NCBI GenBank assembly: GCA_030142905.1
Contig: JASJOG010000188.1
Location: 186,001-250,000 of the forward strand
Source: Heliopora coerulea
Taxonomy: Eukaryota; Cnidaria; Anthozoa; Scleralcyonacea; Helioporidae
Direction: 5' to 3'
Length of the DNA: 64,000 nt
The translations under genes and the position numbers were made by a program. Positions 1-13,000 of this stretch are shown one piece after another. Below the pieces are notes generated by a model. The model was not told the origin of the DNA, did not search any database, and worked only from the letters and a program-made list of their open reading frames with translations. Every line of letters begins with the position of its first letter. Position 1 is the first letter of the stretch.

Positions 1-57
1 TTGAGCGCTCTTAAACCTTACGCCTTATGTGTGACATTTGTGTTGCATACTCTTCTT

Positions 58-59
<2 letters not shown>

Positions 60-135
<76 letters not shown>

Positions 136-152
136 GATGGATGTATGTATGG
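60..152. repeat. (TA)n/(TATG)n microsatellite
   Basis: A run of TA dinucleotides passes into TATG/GATG tetranucleotides. It is low-complexity sequence, and the open frame across it on the minus strand is a by-product of the repeat. Similar TA runs lie near 5840, 7905, 10022, 10395, 24020 and 24900, several of them at the edges of mobile elements. Confidence 0.95.
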
Positions 153-363
153 AAAAAGCTTGTATGGTTAGAGTTGTGATACGTTAAAATAAAATAAAGA
201 TTTGAACTGAGTATGAACGCCACACAGCCAGTGCATGGCTGATGTTAATTGATTTCATCAAATAGTTGGTTCTTATCAATATCCACACAAGTCCATGAAA
301 TGGTATCGTGGCCCTGGAAATGGTTACTTCATTTATGGGCGACAAAGGTACCAGGCGGGAATC

Positions 364-459
364 GTAAACGAAGAAATAATACAGCCCAGCAAAATACATG
401 CTTAAAATATGCCTATTTTGAGTGTTTTTGCTGGGCTTTATTATTTCTTCTTCGTTTAC
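364..459. repeat. Near-perfect hairpin, AGCCCAGCA type
   Basis: The arms 364-394 and 426-459 are reverse complements with only small differences, separated by about 31 bases. Each arm contains the core AGCCCAGCA or its complement TGCTGGGCT. The hairpin directly abuts the piggyBac relic that starts near 457. A second hairpin with the same core lies at 58833-58960, so this may be a small foldback family. It could also be a miRNA-like precursor, but nothing here shows expression. Confidence 0.8.
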
Positions 460-792
460 ATCATTTACAAAAAATCTAACACTAACAACAAGCTAAGTCC
501 AGTAGCATTTCAGCAACAAGTGATTGATGGTCTATTGGATGGCTAGGAGTATATTGGTGTAAGGCAAGGTCGACCACGGTCTGCTAGCAGTAATACCCAA
601 CTACGCTTAGTACGATGCCATTTTATAGCTAAATTTGAAAATTCTAAATGTAAACCTGATTGTACAGTGTGTTCAGACAGAAAAAATAAGAAAAGATGTC
701 TAACAAGTTATTACAGTAAGCAGTGTAATGTCCTATTATGTGTTGTGCCATGTTTTGAAAGCTATCACTCATTAGCAGATTATAAGTCATAA
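457..792 (+). pseudogene. piggyBac transposase C-terminal relic
   Basis: This frame resembles the end of a piggyBac transposase, a DDE enzyme that excises and inserts at TTAA. It opens with an 'IIYK' segment like the conserved 'YxxYK' helix, runs through a linker (VRQGRPRS), and ends with a cysteine-rich zinc-binding domain: CKPDCTVC, then C at KKRC, KQC, LLCVVPC and FESYH, then stop. The C..C / C..C / CFE.YH order is typical of the piggyBac C-terminal finger. An in-frame TAG at 544-546 breaks it, and the catalytic DDD core is absent upstream. It is a dead fragment; no TTAA-flanked ends were found. Confidence 0.75.
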
Positions 793-1342
793 CCAGATCT
801 TTCAAAACTATATTGTAGGAACCATAACATTTTATTAACTAATGTAAGATAATTCTTAAAACCACTAAAGAATTGTTAATCAATCTTTTATTGCAGAGTA
901 AAGTGCAGTAACGAAGGAGCCACACCTATTGTTTTAATGACAAAATCAACCCTCTATAATTCTCATTTCTTTTGTTGTAAGTCAGGTTTTTTATGTCAAT
1001 TTTTACGGATTGAATACAGAACATTATTTCCAGGTCAAAAATGTTAAATAAATAGCTTAATCCTCTGTTGTCTTCAAAAAGGAAAAGAGAAACAATTTTA
1101 ACCAATGTGATAATGTTACTGGCTCCTTTGCTGTAACGTGACATACCTTATTGTAGAAAATTTTGCACTGTTAAAAGCAGCATGCATCCATCTAACATCG
1201 TGCCGAATTCCATCCAGCTATGATTAACCTATTTAGCAAAATTGTAACATAAAATAAAAGTGTAATTTTCACGGTATTTATTGAAAATAACTTGGTGCTG
1301 CACAGCGGTCGCTCCTCAGAAACATGGAGATGAAAGAGTTAA
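793..1342. other. No gene seen
   Basis: AT-rich intergenic sequence. The 72-codon minus frame at 926-1144 has no recognisable motif and is judged to be chance. I see no repeat structure here. Confidence 0.5.
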
Positions 1343-2043
1343 AGCGCGTTTACACCGGATGCAAGCGGCTCGAGTGATGGGGGGAAGTAGCCAAAACTGA
1401 GACCGACGCGAGCAAATTTTGTGTTTACACCAGACGATAGCGACGGGTAATTTCAATACTTTGCGTTTACTCTGGCCACGCCTGAAATCTTAAATAAAGT
1501 CCTCGATCTTCACTTAGAAGATTCGTCAATTAGCGGCGCTTTTCTTTTCTTCGTCGGATACGTCGAAGACAACAGAAACGGTCGTAGATATACGACATAA
1601 TTAAAGGAAAGAGAAACAAGGACCATACCTTAATCAAGTGCGTGGATTGGCCTTTATACGAAAGAAACGCATAATTAAGTGATATGAGATATTACTGAAC
1701 TTAATTTATCAGCTTTTATTTTTCGGGATTTCCTTCATACTTTATATTCAAAAGTTTATCCTCCATCTTTCAGATTTGTGAGTTGATCTTTGTTGTGGCT
1801 ATATTCTGTGTTGACAACTATTGCACAGGCTTAATTCTGTTTCTCTTTCTGATTGAATTTCTTCATTTCGTCGCGCGAATGGGGGGGGGGGGGGGGTGTG
1901 TGAAATAATCAAGAATTCGCGTTGCTTGCTTAATTCAATTTGGACGCTCGCATCGCTCACGTCCCGCGTAGATGATCCCATGTTATTTACTTGTTTCTAA
2001 AAAGTTCGCTCGGGTCGCCCGCGTTCGGTGTAAATGCACGTTT
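1343..2043. mobile_element. TIR element of about 0.7 kb, class unassigned
   Basis: The ends 1343-1374 and 2004-2043 are imperfect inverted repeats, both containing a GTTTACACCG-like motif followed by GC-rich bases. The inside has no transposase frame, so this looks like a non-autonomous DNA transposon. The interior holds a run of 16 G at 1881-1896. GC-rich 'TTTACACC' ends occur in some Harbinger-like and other DNA elements, but I cannot assign a superfamily. The target duplication is not clear. Confidence 0.5.
1881..1896 (+). repeat. G16 homopolymer
   Basis: Sixteen consecutive G in otherwise AT-rich DNA, inside the 0.7 kb TIR element. The length is prone to sequencing and assembly error. 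A run this long could form a G-quadruplex. Confidence 0.9.
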
Positions 2044-2479
2044 AGTTTATCTGGCAAAAATGGCATCTGACAAAGTTGGATGGAAATGTCAATTTATGGC
2101 GGTTTCCCCCCTGGACAAATGAATGCAGTACAGTCCTATTCCAATTCTTTCAAATGACAGAATTTCTTCAATTTCAAGGACACGTACTGAAATAGTTCTC
2201 ATGTCCGTGAAATTTAGTATTTAGAAATTTTGTTAACATGGGCATCACGTGATGTGAAGAAGTGGAGGGAAAGCGGGTTAAAAAGAGGGTGTGGTGTAGA
2301 TCGTGATCGGTTGTCCAAGTAATTCATTCAGACATTGTCTTCAGGCTGTTGATATTGTTTACAGTGAACGGTAGGATCTGCAGGGGGGCTGCAAAAGTAT
2401 TTTATTAATGGCGCGACAAGTTGGCAAAGGTAGTCTGATGAACACCAAATCGACGCTCTGTCAAGGGAGTCCGGAGATA

Positions 2480-2760
2480 TGCTCTGTCGGATGTTTTCGC
2501 AAGGTAAAGGTAAAATGCCCTTTTTTATACTGGACAACCCTATTATTTACCCCAAGCTGTTTTCCCTGAAGGTCCAGTAGTCATAGGTCAAGTGTTACTA
2601 CAGGAGGAAGCCGAAGTACCCAGAGAAAACCTGGACAACACTCCTCTCACATTTGAACGAGGTAACTTTAATCAGATATATACCTGCATGGAGCCGGAGT
2701 GAAACCCTTGTCACAGTGGTGAGACTCACGCACTACCACTGTGTTCACAAGCACTCACTT
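2480..2760 (-). repeat. Dispersed SINE-like repeat, copy A
   Basis: The minus strand reads CACAGTGGTAGTG, then CACTGTGACAAGGGTTTC, then TTTTCTCTGGGTACTTCGG and CCTCCTGTAGTAACAC. The same blocks in the same order occur at 38305-38640 and 47925-48215 on the plus strand. It is non-coding, and the copies have diverged strongly. The short open frame at 2328-2537 falls in this repeat and is not a gene. Confidence 0.7.
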
Positions 2761-3099
2761 AAAATTCTGTACATGTAATTTTACCAATTCCAAGCACTTT
2801 AACTAAATCATACTTTTCGTGAATTGTTTAGGTTGGAAATAAGGAATTTTAATCATACTTAATCCGCCTTCCAAGATTAACACTTATTACAATAAGTGAT
2901 TGTTTTATGCATATGTAGTGATAGTTATGTTCACATACATATTTTACATTTGGAGTTATATGCTGTATAGAGTTACAGATATGTCATATAGAGTTATATA
3001 GTTATATGTTACATATGATAGAACACACTTTTCGAACACACTAATCGAACACACTTTTCAATATTCTGCTGCGGACACATTTACAATCTTCCTTATAGT

Positions 3100-3480
3100 T
3101 TTAAACGTATGAATTTTTAAATAGATTTTTAGTAACAAGATTCCTATTAAGAAATATTCTTAGAACGAAGTGGGACAAGGATAATAGTTTTAAATTTATG
3201 GGTTAAAAAAGTTATAAGATTTCTGCTAAGAAATAACTTTAAAACATAAAAATGAGAACATAGAAAAAATGATAAGAACATAATAAGAACATAGAAACAT
3301 TATTATTATAAATATAGAACATTGTTTGATGGTGAGAAATATTTTTAGAATAATTAAAATAGGTCTAGGATAATAGTTTTAAACTCATGGGTTTTAAAAG
3401 TTATAAGATTGCTGCCAAGAAATATTTTTAGAACAAAATAGGGCTAGGATATAAACTTTGAAAATATAAATCGTCTATTA
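3100..3480. repeat. Degenerate tandem repeat, about 100-115 bp unit
   Basis: A block of the form 'ATAAGATT.CTGC.AAGAAATA..TTTAGAAC' followed by 'TAGTTTTAAA' recurs roughly every 100-115 bases with substitutions and deletions. The distal unit (about 3390-3480) also appears in the inverted copy near 26700-26790. Confidence 0.6.
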
Positions 3481-3599
3481 GTATTTAATTTATTTTAGTG
3501 TCAGATTTGATTGTTAAGTTGTGCTGGATGAAAAGTCGTGTGACAATTGAGAAGCCAGATTAAATTATAATTAAGCCAGATTAAACCATTATTTTTCTA

Positions 3600-4440
3600 A
3601 TTATTATTATTATTATTATTACAAATCGCACACCACCCAATTAAGGACAGTGGATGGGGTTTCAGCCTGCTACGGACTCCCGGCATACCGCCAGGGAAGT
3701 CCGTAACAGACATTGTATATTTCAGCGAACTTGTGGGGAAAGGAAATTTTACCGTTAAAATGATTTTAAGAAACACCCACAGGGCAAGCTCTTACTCGCC
3801 CAACTGATCCAGTCAGGAAGGAGTAAGGGATGTATAACCTTGTAAAGTCCCTGAAAGTACTTCCCGTTGTATATGACCAGTTTAACTTCCATAGTACTCT
3901 GTTGCACTTTCAACCTGTTTAGGTCAGTTTAAGTGTGCCATTGCAAGGGTTAAGACTGAATATTGTTTTATTCTTAGACTAGTGCTTATCTGTTTCAGTA
4001 TTTAAGGCTGGTTCATCCTCAACCAACTAAGGTCAGGGGCATCAGCCTGCTTTACAGATTTTCTTTTAGTCTTTGGGCTAACAAGGCAAGTTTGCCAAAA
4101 CCTGAAGGTAGTGTATTTGCAGCTGCCTGCCAATTAAGGCAAGCTGAGGTTTTCGGTACCTGTCTACCCAGCTGGCAAGGCAGGGATGCCACTCCCTAGG
4201 TCATCTCCTGCTCTCGTTTTATGGAGATACACTGGCTTTGATATCAATGTCCTGCCTATACCTATTTCTGGTTTTATTTGGGAGTTACCTTCTCTTAGGT
4301 AAGTTGCCATCCAAGGCTAAAGAGTCTTATCCTCACTAGGCTTAAGGGTTTCTGACACTTGCCAAAGGTGCTACCCCGCACTCTGGTGGACGAGAGCGTC
4401 TATATTCCCGTGATAGGCTGAAGCTGTGCTCGTCCTACTC
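3600..4440. repeat. Intronic dispersed module shared by both arms
   Basis: A moderately GC-rich non-coding block bounded by TTA microsatellites. It contains 'CAGCCTGCTACGG' near one end and 'GGCTGAAGCTGTGC' near the other, and its counterpart is at about 25760-26560 in opposite orientation. I find no open frame. It is probably an old interspersed repeat that sat in the kinase intron before the duplication. Confidence 0.55.
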
Positions 4441-4500
4441 CAGTTTATTATTATTATTCTTTATTATTTTTATTTATTATTATTATTGTTATTTCAATCT
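4440..4500. repeat. TTA-rich microsatellite, LINE tail
   Basis: TTATTATT sequence read as (TAA)n on the minus strand. It directly follows the 3' end of the LINE fragment at 4505-4922, which fits a target-primed retrotransposition tail. Confidence 0.7.
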
Positions 4501-4504
4501 TTGA

Positions 4505-4922
4505 TAGCTCAGTTTTGATTGTATGCAGGTAACTTCCCATTGAGATCGAGTTACAACAAGCATCCAAGGATCACAAAGGCATTGTCAGTTCTCATCAGGT
4601 CTCTAGGATTCCTTAATATTCTTTCGGTTCCAAGTAGTGCGGTTGTCTGGATATACTCTGCCTTTGTCAATTTTCCAATTTTATCAATCCATTTGTCATT
4701 GTTTTTTTGTTATCGTTCCAAGGGCTCCAATAACAGCTGGTATCACTTCCACTTTCCTCATGGACCGTATCCTTTCCGTTTCTCACGTCAAGTCCTGGTA
4801 TTCCTCTACTTTCTCTCTTTCCTTTCCTGCCACTCTACTATCTCCTGGCATTGCAATATCAATAATTTTACACACTTTCTCTTCCTTCTCCACAATCACT
4901 GTCTGGTCTTCTCGCTTCGATT
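4505..4922 (-). pseudogene. 3' fragment of a non-LTR retrotransposon ORF
   Basis: The minus strand encodes the tail of an RT-type polyprotein: VCKIIDIAMPGDSR, KVEEYQDL, then EVIPAVIGALGTIT, then, after a frame change, YIQTTALLGTERILR. The 'VIP.VIGALGT' and 'QTTALLGTARILR' blocks are familiar from the C-terminal ends of LINE ORF2 proteins in cnidarians and other animals; this is from memory, not from a search. Stops and at least one frameshift break it. The (TAA)n tail follows. It inserted into the left arm after the inverted duplication, or was lost from the right arm. Confidence 0.6.
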
Positions 4923-4981
4923 TTATTATTATTATTATTTATTATTATTATTATTATCATTATTAATAAGTTAATACCGAC

Positions 4982-5158
4982 CTGGTGAAACGTCCTTATA
5001 GAACATCAGTGGATAACTCAAGGCATGAGATATTCCAGCGTAAGGTCTGCAACCATTTACCAGAGCAAAGAGCACACTTCCCAAAGCCCACGTGGTTTCT
5101 TTACGTGGATCAAACTTTTTCTGTGTAAGATACTCTGGAGGCCAGTTTATCGGTGTTC
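4982..5158 (-). CDS. Kinase exon: subdomains VIII-IX
   Basis: 177 nt, entered in phase 1 after GATTTAG and left in phase 1 at CCAG/GTCGGT. It reads GTPINWPPEYL (the activation-segment end, equivalent to APE), FDPRKETTWALGSVLFALV and a CRPYAGISHAL stretch. The residue normally Asp in 'DxWSLG' is Thr here, as tolerated in PIM-type kinases. The copy at 25508-25725 is broken. Short repeats and an old inverted-duplication border sit just upstream. Confidence 0.85.
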
Positions 5159-5841
5159 CTAAATCATTAAACATGTTCACGAGAATATAAATATTTGGCT
5201 TTTTTATAATTAACTCCTTCCCGACGCGATGTCTCTCCCTTAACGAGTAAAATCATCTTGTGTTAGCCACAGTTAAATCATAGAAGTCGTATTCTGCTGG
5301 AAAGAAGTTGACTGAGAAAGTTCTAATTCAGATTGTTAACTCTTTCCCAGTTGAAGGTCTACCTTTGACGTAGTGAAATAGTCTGGCATTAGCGAGAGCG
5401 AAGTAAGGGAAGACTAATCCTCTCAGCGGTGAGCGGTTGACCTATGTTAGAGTGCTTGATAGTTTGAATAGTAGAGCTGTTTATAATTTATTAACTTAAA
5501 ATTGTTTGTTGTTACTCAGAGTTTCACGCCACTGAGAGGGCGATTATCAGACAAGAGGAAGGTTTGGTTAAATTATTTCTTTTATACTGCCTGGAAGAAA
5601 AACTCTACATTATGAAAGCCAACAGGAAATACTTGTTAAACAAACGAACGGAGATATTCTCCAAATGCCGACATCGCACCAAATTCTCCATAAAGAACTT
5701 CAAAAACGCTAACACTGGAAAGTGAAAAAGGCACGTGGTGGTGACGACACCGCACATTCCATTGGAGTAACGTGATGCCAAATATATCAAAGGGATAATT
5801 TAACCGAATAGGAACAATTCCTTAAGTTAATAGATTATATT

Positions 5842-5888
<47 letters not shown>

Positions 5889-7887
5889 CTTTAATAAAGT
5901 TAGAAGGGCGTTTGCTACTCGGAGTTTCACGTGTCTACAACACGATCATGCATCGACCATGCACGATCATGCACGATCATGCACGACCATGCATCAAGCA
6001 CCGTAAATTTTAGAAAGGTTCGAGCTTCTACCATTAAGATATCAGCGTGAACAGCTACTTTTAAAATTTATCAAACATACTTACCAACTTTTTCGTGGAA
6101 TCGTTGCAAAGGTTTGAACTTCCGTGCCTTTCCAAAGTCAATCAGTTTTAAATCATGGCTGTCATGATCGTACAAAATGTTATCTAATTTGATATCTCGG
6201 TGTACAAATCCTTTCTTCTCCATGGCTTGAAGTACGCTCGCTATTTGACGTACAATTCCTCTCGCTCGCTCTTCTGACAGTGGCAATAGGTCGTCACAAG
6301 CCAGCTCAAGCAAATCCTTAGAGTTCGCTGGCCTTTCAGTTATTATAATAAAGTTATCCTCTGACAATTTATGGTAGTGGAAGAACTTGATAGCAGCTGG
6401 ATGGTCCTGGATCTTACGCATGAAATAAACTTCAGCAGGAACCAGGCCAAACTGTTTATCCTAAATATAAAACGAGCTGTCTTTAAATGGTTCACTCTAT
6501 ATAGTCGGTGAAGCCTCCTCTTGACGATGTGATTCGTCGAATGTTAGCCAGAGTAAAATGATAATGGTTTGATTCAGTGCATGTATGTGCATACTATAAA
6601 ATACCCGCTATAAAACCCATGCGCCTACATTAAAACGCTGACTTGGTCAGACTACTGGGTTAAACTTGACATGTAACCAATCATGCATTAACTATGAATA
6701 ACTAGTGACAAGAAAAGAATAGTGTTTTATACACACGTTCTCAAGCTATTCTAATCAGAAAACTTTCTGAGTTCCTGACGGGAATCGAATCCGCAACCTT
6801 CTGATTACCGGTGGAATGCTCTATCCATTGAGCTACATGGACTCAGATGGTGAGCAAAGGTTACATTTATGTACTGGTCCTATTTGATGGTAGAGTATCT
6901 AACCGGCGATCAGAAGGTTACGGGTTCGATTCCGGTCAGGGACTCAGAAAGTTTTTTCAAGTAGAATAGCTTGAGAACGTGCGTTCAAAACATCATATAT
7001 CTACCAAGCTACAACATTTAATAAAAGAATACTGTTTTTACAACAACTACAGGGAAACTACGTTTTGCCTTCCACCTATGAGTCAGCAGCTTTGTTGGAA
7101 CAGTGATTACATGACTCCCTTAGAAAATAACGATACTTCCACAAAAGATGTAACACAACTGTCTGACCGCGTCTTTATTGTTTATCCTTTGGTTAACTCC
7201 TTCATAGCCGAACAACACTTGTGTTATTTTACTCTGGCTGACGTCAGACAATTTTACACGTCATGGGAAGAGCTTTCGCATTGAAAGACTTTAAGAAGAA
7301 AGTTAGAAACTCTTTGGAGGAAATTTGGTCATTTCTTGGAGAAGCTTTGAAACTGTTCCTGAAAACATTAGGAAAGCGTCAAGGGAATATGGAATAAAGT
7401 TTTACATTTTTGCAGTTTGGCAAATTAACATTCAATCAGGGGTGGTGTCCGAGGTGGGCACAGGGGGCTACAGATCCCGTCGGGGAATATTATCTCCACA
7501 GTTGGGAAAAAATCAACAATTTGTTGGGGAGTTGTTATTGGTGATACCACATTTATATACTGTTCAAACTATAAGTACTTGTGTTTAATTTAGAAAAGAA
7601 AGATAGTCGACTCTTCTCTTCATGTCAAACCTAAAAGTAAACTGTTTCTGCTCAGTCGTTGTGATTATTTCCATCAAAAGATAACGTGATGTTTTTGACC
7701 TTGAAATATTTCTACTTAAAATACTTCAAATAAGTTTTATTAGGGGGAAAGAGTAGCAAATTGCTACGAAACATTAGATTTTTAAAGTGTTACCTTCAGA
7801 TAAGTCTGCACGTCCTTGAACTTCAACACCTTTATTGCAACCTATTGGAAAAAAATTAATTAAAGATTACATACAAATATTACATAC

Positions 7888-7935
<48 letters not shown>

Positions 7936-10018
7936 TAAAAACTGAGCAGGAGTGCTTTATCAGGATTTAAAACTGGAGGCAATAACTGAGTGGTTTATAT
8001 TCAAGAAAGCTCGTACTGCGTGTTTTTCAGATGTCTTCTAAAATTAACCTTCTAATACACTAATTTGTGAAGTAAGTTTGGATATTTATGTTTTCTAAGC
8101 CGAAAAAATTAACTTCTTCTTCAAATATAAAGTCACATGTGTTTTTATCACATATGAAGGTCCTACACGGTTATGATTTTCTTTTTTTATTTCTCCATGA
8201 ATTCTTAATGAATTTCATATATATACAGGGGGTGGACAATAAAAAGTAACCCCTCTATAGAAATACGGTTTTTTATTCAAACACATACCAAAGTGATAAA
8301 AAATGTAGTAACCACTTTGTTTTAGCACAGACTGGTCAACATTTTATTAAATTTGAACTCACACAATAGATTTAAATACTAAAATAAGAAGAAATACAAA
8401 TTTTTGTCAATTTTAATATCAGGTCGTGTTGTTTTCGAAAGTTAGGTAATATTATGTACCTTTGAATGTCTTGAGCATAGGCACTTTAGCCCTCACATTC
8501 TTGCAAAAAATCAATCAGAATCATCGTCCCACAATATTTGAATGGTTTTCGTAAATACTAAAGTTTTACTGGGCAGATTAATTAGTCCTTTTTGGATGCA
8601 CTGGAAAGGGATTACTGGTAAAGAAGAGGAAATGGCTACAAGACAGAAAAAGAGACCCAGAAAGAAAGGTCACAGGCCAAGACTGGAAGGAATCATGAAA
8701 TTCTTGGAATGCTCAAGGCTGCCGTTGGTACTCGTCAAATTTCGCGGGAATATAACCTGAGTTACTCAAAAGCAAAGAAACTTTGCGTAAAGTTGAAGTT
8801 GAGTGGGAGTTGTGGACGCAGTCCTGGCTCTGGTCGAAAACGTAAAACTAGTGCGCGAAGTGGTCGTTTCATTGTTAAATGTTCAAAAGCAGGAACGCCG
8901 ACAAAAAAAGAAATAGCATATCAACTCAAAGCTCAGACAGGAGACAAAGTAAGCTGTAAAACTATTCAGCACCGTCTCAAAGAAAAAGGCTTGGCATGGA
9001 GAAAGAAATCTAAGAAGCCTTATGTTACTGAGAAGAATCGTTTGTTACGTTTATCCTTTGCCCGTGAGCATGTTGGTTGGAGCGAGAATCAATGGAGCGA
9101 GTTGTATGGAGCGATGAGTCGCCATTTTCTCTTCAAAACCAATCCACTCAATATGTGTGGAGAAGTAAAGGTGAAGAGATGTCAAATCGCTCAATGCAGG
9201 GAACAGTGAAACATGAAAAATCCATTAATGTCGGGTGGTGTTTTTCGTGGAAGGGCGTTGGTGATTTACATCGTGTCAAGGGAATAATGACTGGAGAAGT
9301 ATTCAGGAAAATCTTGATACATCGTCTTGTCCCATCTGCCAATCGGTTATGTCCTAATGGTTTTGTATTCCAACACGACAACGACCCCAAACACACGAGT
9401 GGGGTTGTTTCAAAATATCTTAAAAATAACAAGCTTGATGTTATGCAATGGCCAGCTCAATAGATAGATTTAAACCCCATTGAAAATTTAGGGACTGAAT
9501 TGAATCGTTTCACAAAAAATAAGAATCCAAAGAATGAAGATGAGCTTTTCGAAATACTTAAAAGTGGATGGAATGAGATAACTGACGAATACTTGCATAA
9601 GCTTGTCGAAAGCATTCCTAGTCGATGCAAAGCTGTCATAAAATCCAAGGGAATGCCAACAAAGTACTGAAAGATTTTAGGCACAAACTGTACTGCTGAT
9701 AACAGTAGCATGATACATGCATGAATGTGATATTATTTTGAGTTGAAAGCATGTTTATTAAGCAAAAAGTTTGTTAGTAATGCCAAACAACAACAATGGC
9801 ATAATATTTAAAATATTCATATTATTTAATAATATTTTTATTTCTTTTTACATTTGTTACAAAAATCAAATTTGAGGATCATAAAGCGTAAGTGTTTAGC
9901 TAATTTATTCTTCAACTGTATAGTTTTTTGCATTTCTTCACATCTTCTGCAAGCTTGTGAAGTTTATATCCCATAAGCTGTATTTTTATATGGGCGGCTA
10001 CTTTTTTTTGTCCACCCC

Positions 10019-10068
<50 letters not shown>

Positions 10069-13000
10069 GTATGATGAAAAGTTTGTTCTCAGTGGGAATC
10101 GAACCCGTGTCTCCCGATTGCCGGTACGGTTGTTTTACCACTAGACTATAAGGTCTCAGACGGCAAGCATGATGTTAATTAGAGACCTGGTTCGTGATAT
10201 TGATATGCCTCTTTCGTACTTGAAAGCTGATATGTGGTTGGCTCATATGCTCATATGTGGAAAGCTCATATGTGGGTGTACGTGTATGCATATGTCTATG
10301 TCTATGTCTATGTCTGTCTATGTATATGTCTATGTATACGTATATAGTTTACGGATATGTATGTGCACATATTTACATATTTACCTATATATGTATATAT
10401 ATATATATATATATATACACTTCTAAATATAACATCACGAGCTCCCCTGTATACATTTATGTACATAAGTATGTAATTATATGGCATCAGTTGCACTTAC
10501 AGGTAACTTTTCGTTATTGTTGATAGAGTAGCCTTTGTAAACAGTGGCATAACTTCCTTTACCAATTTCACCATTCTTGCAGCAGTAATATATTGGACCT
10601 AGAAAATGAGAAATAAAAAAAAATCTCTTAAAGATGTCCGATCTAGCAGAGCATGATGACCACAAATCTAAAGACTGCAGCTCGCCCTAAAACGTGAAAT
10701 AGAATGACTCAAGGCACCATGTTCGACTGTGTTTGGGAGATTTCCTGAATTTAGTGGAACATGGAGAATAGAAATATTCTTTAAACATTCTTTCTAATGG
10801 ATAGACTTGAAGAATTACGAGCAGAAATGTTGTTACATATCCTTCTCTAACGTGGTTTTGGCTTATACAACTGGTATGTCTTGATTTGGGGCAAGAAAGA
10901 AGAAGCGGGATGCCAGTTCATATTGATAAAGTATAAAGTTTAGATCTATCCAATTTCATCATTGTACACTACAGTATTATCAGCATTTCACTTTTTACGT
11001 CTAAGTTAGCTCTCAGGGAGGTAGCTAACGAAAATGAGGGCCGGGGGAATTTTGGCTCGCACTTTTTTGGTGAGAGATCCGTAGTATGTTAGGTCCTTCT
11101 CACTTTTTAGCTCGCTAATAAAGCTTCAAAATTAGAAATGAGATCGTTGTTGAATTAAAGGTTATTTTTCCTAAGAACCTGTAGTAAATCCCAAACTCAA
11201 TTTCGAACAAAATTCCAGTTAAAGTTTTTGACACTTGTATAATGGTCGTGGCTTGAAGGTATAGCTGGGAAGGAGGATTGGGCTTGGGATCAAGGTTAGG
11301 ATAGGTTAGCATTTGGGTTGGGTTTGCGTTTAAGTTTAGGATTAATTCTAGCCCTAGCGCTAACCCTACCCCTAACCTTAATTCTTATCCTTTCTCTCAG
11401 GTATACCTTCTAGCCACAGCCCTTGTCTAATGAGGACAACTGGCTATTGGGGTTTTAACTTAGGAGCACACTGTCAGATATATCCATGCAAAGATTGCGA
11501 CCTTACCGGGGCGCCCACTTTTACTGTCGTTCCGAAGCCTTTGAATGAAGCCTGTCAGCCTTGAAAAGATCTTGAGGTTGCAATATCGCTAATTTGCTAA
11601 GAGCGAAAAAGTGTACGTTTTGTATTTTTTCTCTGGCACTCTGTAAAAGACTGCTGTAAGACGGATTCCATGCTTGGGGTAGATATTTAGCCCACGATAT
11701 TGAGGATGACGGTAAAGTTATACAACAGTAGGGATTAACAATATCCAAGTAATATTACACCCAAAATATCTTCTTCCTAAAGAAGATACATGATTCCTTC
11801 AACTAGATATCTGGCCAGATTCTTAATCACAAATATTCCCGGGCGACCATCGAGTCAGACGGAAATAGGCCTTCGTTTTCCTGGGCACATCTTGGTCTGG
11901 CATAGCATATGACCTCACAAGCCAATCACAAATCATTCCTGCGTGAAGCGTTTTGATTGGTTAAAAACAGCAGTTGGATTGACCATTGATATTGCCGGTG
12001 AGTGCGTGTAAATAACTTGGTTCACACAATGGCTGGAATCGAACCTAGATGTTTTTGAAAATCTTACCATTTGGCCTCAAATTAACGACTTCAATGAGCT
12101 CTTCGCCATCAATGCAAACTTCTCTTCCTCCACAAACGGTTTCCAAGATGTTTTCGGCATCAGCTTGTTCGACAACTGAAGGTTGTTTCTCCTGGTTGGA
12201 TGTTGTTTGGCTGGAGATTTTATGATAAAAAGATAACTTTTAAATGTTCAGAGATATCAGAAATAAGTACGACAAAAACCATTTCCATATGAAAGCAAGA
12301 AGGACGTGTACATGTTCAAACTGCTCTCAAGGTGTAGTAAGTCAAAACCGTTTTTAAGTGACAATATGAAATGCAAAGTATATTCTACAAGTGATTGATG
12401 CCAGTCGATCATTTGTGGAAATGGAAACATTTGTTGCGTTACAAGTCATCAATGTGTTACATCACACTTCGCAATAAGGAACTATACCAATGCAACATTG
12501 AGACTTGTTCCCAAATGGCAGGTTCCCTTAATACATCTGCCGAATACAACTATCAGAATGCAATTGGTAGAATTTTGTTTGTAATGTTAATTGGAGCAAA
12601 TGTCTTTCTACTCACTTTGGGAATCCAATGTTTGGGTGAAAATGAAAATACCGCTAAAGTTCGGGTAGTAAAAAGCATAACTGACCGACAGTTTAAGTAA
12701 ATACAAAATAAAACAGATTCCGAAAGATGTCATTCTTAACTTGTGATTCAAGTAAAAAATAATAGAGATGAAATATGACCCTAAATAGTGACCCAGAAAT
12801 AGAGTCGACATATCACCGAGTTACTACTTGTCTATTCTTTTTTTACTTGAGTCACAAGTTAAGAATGACATTTTTCGGAATCTGTTTTATTTCTTATGTA
12901 CTTCCGGTACTTGTATTCATCTTCTGCAGACGTAATAATGGGAACTAGCTTTTAACTCACATTCTAACGATCTTCCAGCAAAACATCTCCTCTAATGCTT

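Larger units (their letters stand above)
3390..5426 (-). repeat. Left arm of inverted segmental duplication
   Basis: Read on the minus strand, this segment matches 25234-26790 on the plus strand: flanking short repeats, kinase exon, intronic module and the AGAAATATTTTTAG block, in the same order. The left arm carries an extra LINE fragment and TTA repeats at about 4440-4970 that the right arm lacks, which accounts for its greater length. The divergence is visible, so the duplication is old. Confidence 0.8.

Noticed and set aside
4519..4974. 151-codon plus frame near 4.5 kb
   Set aside because: It is the antisense of a LINE 3' relic that reads clearly on the minus strand, extended by TTA repeats.
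11270..11400. Interstitial telomeric repeat (TAACCC/TTAGGG-like words)
   Set aside because: The words are irregular, with no steady hexamer register.
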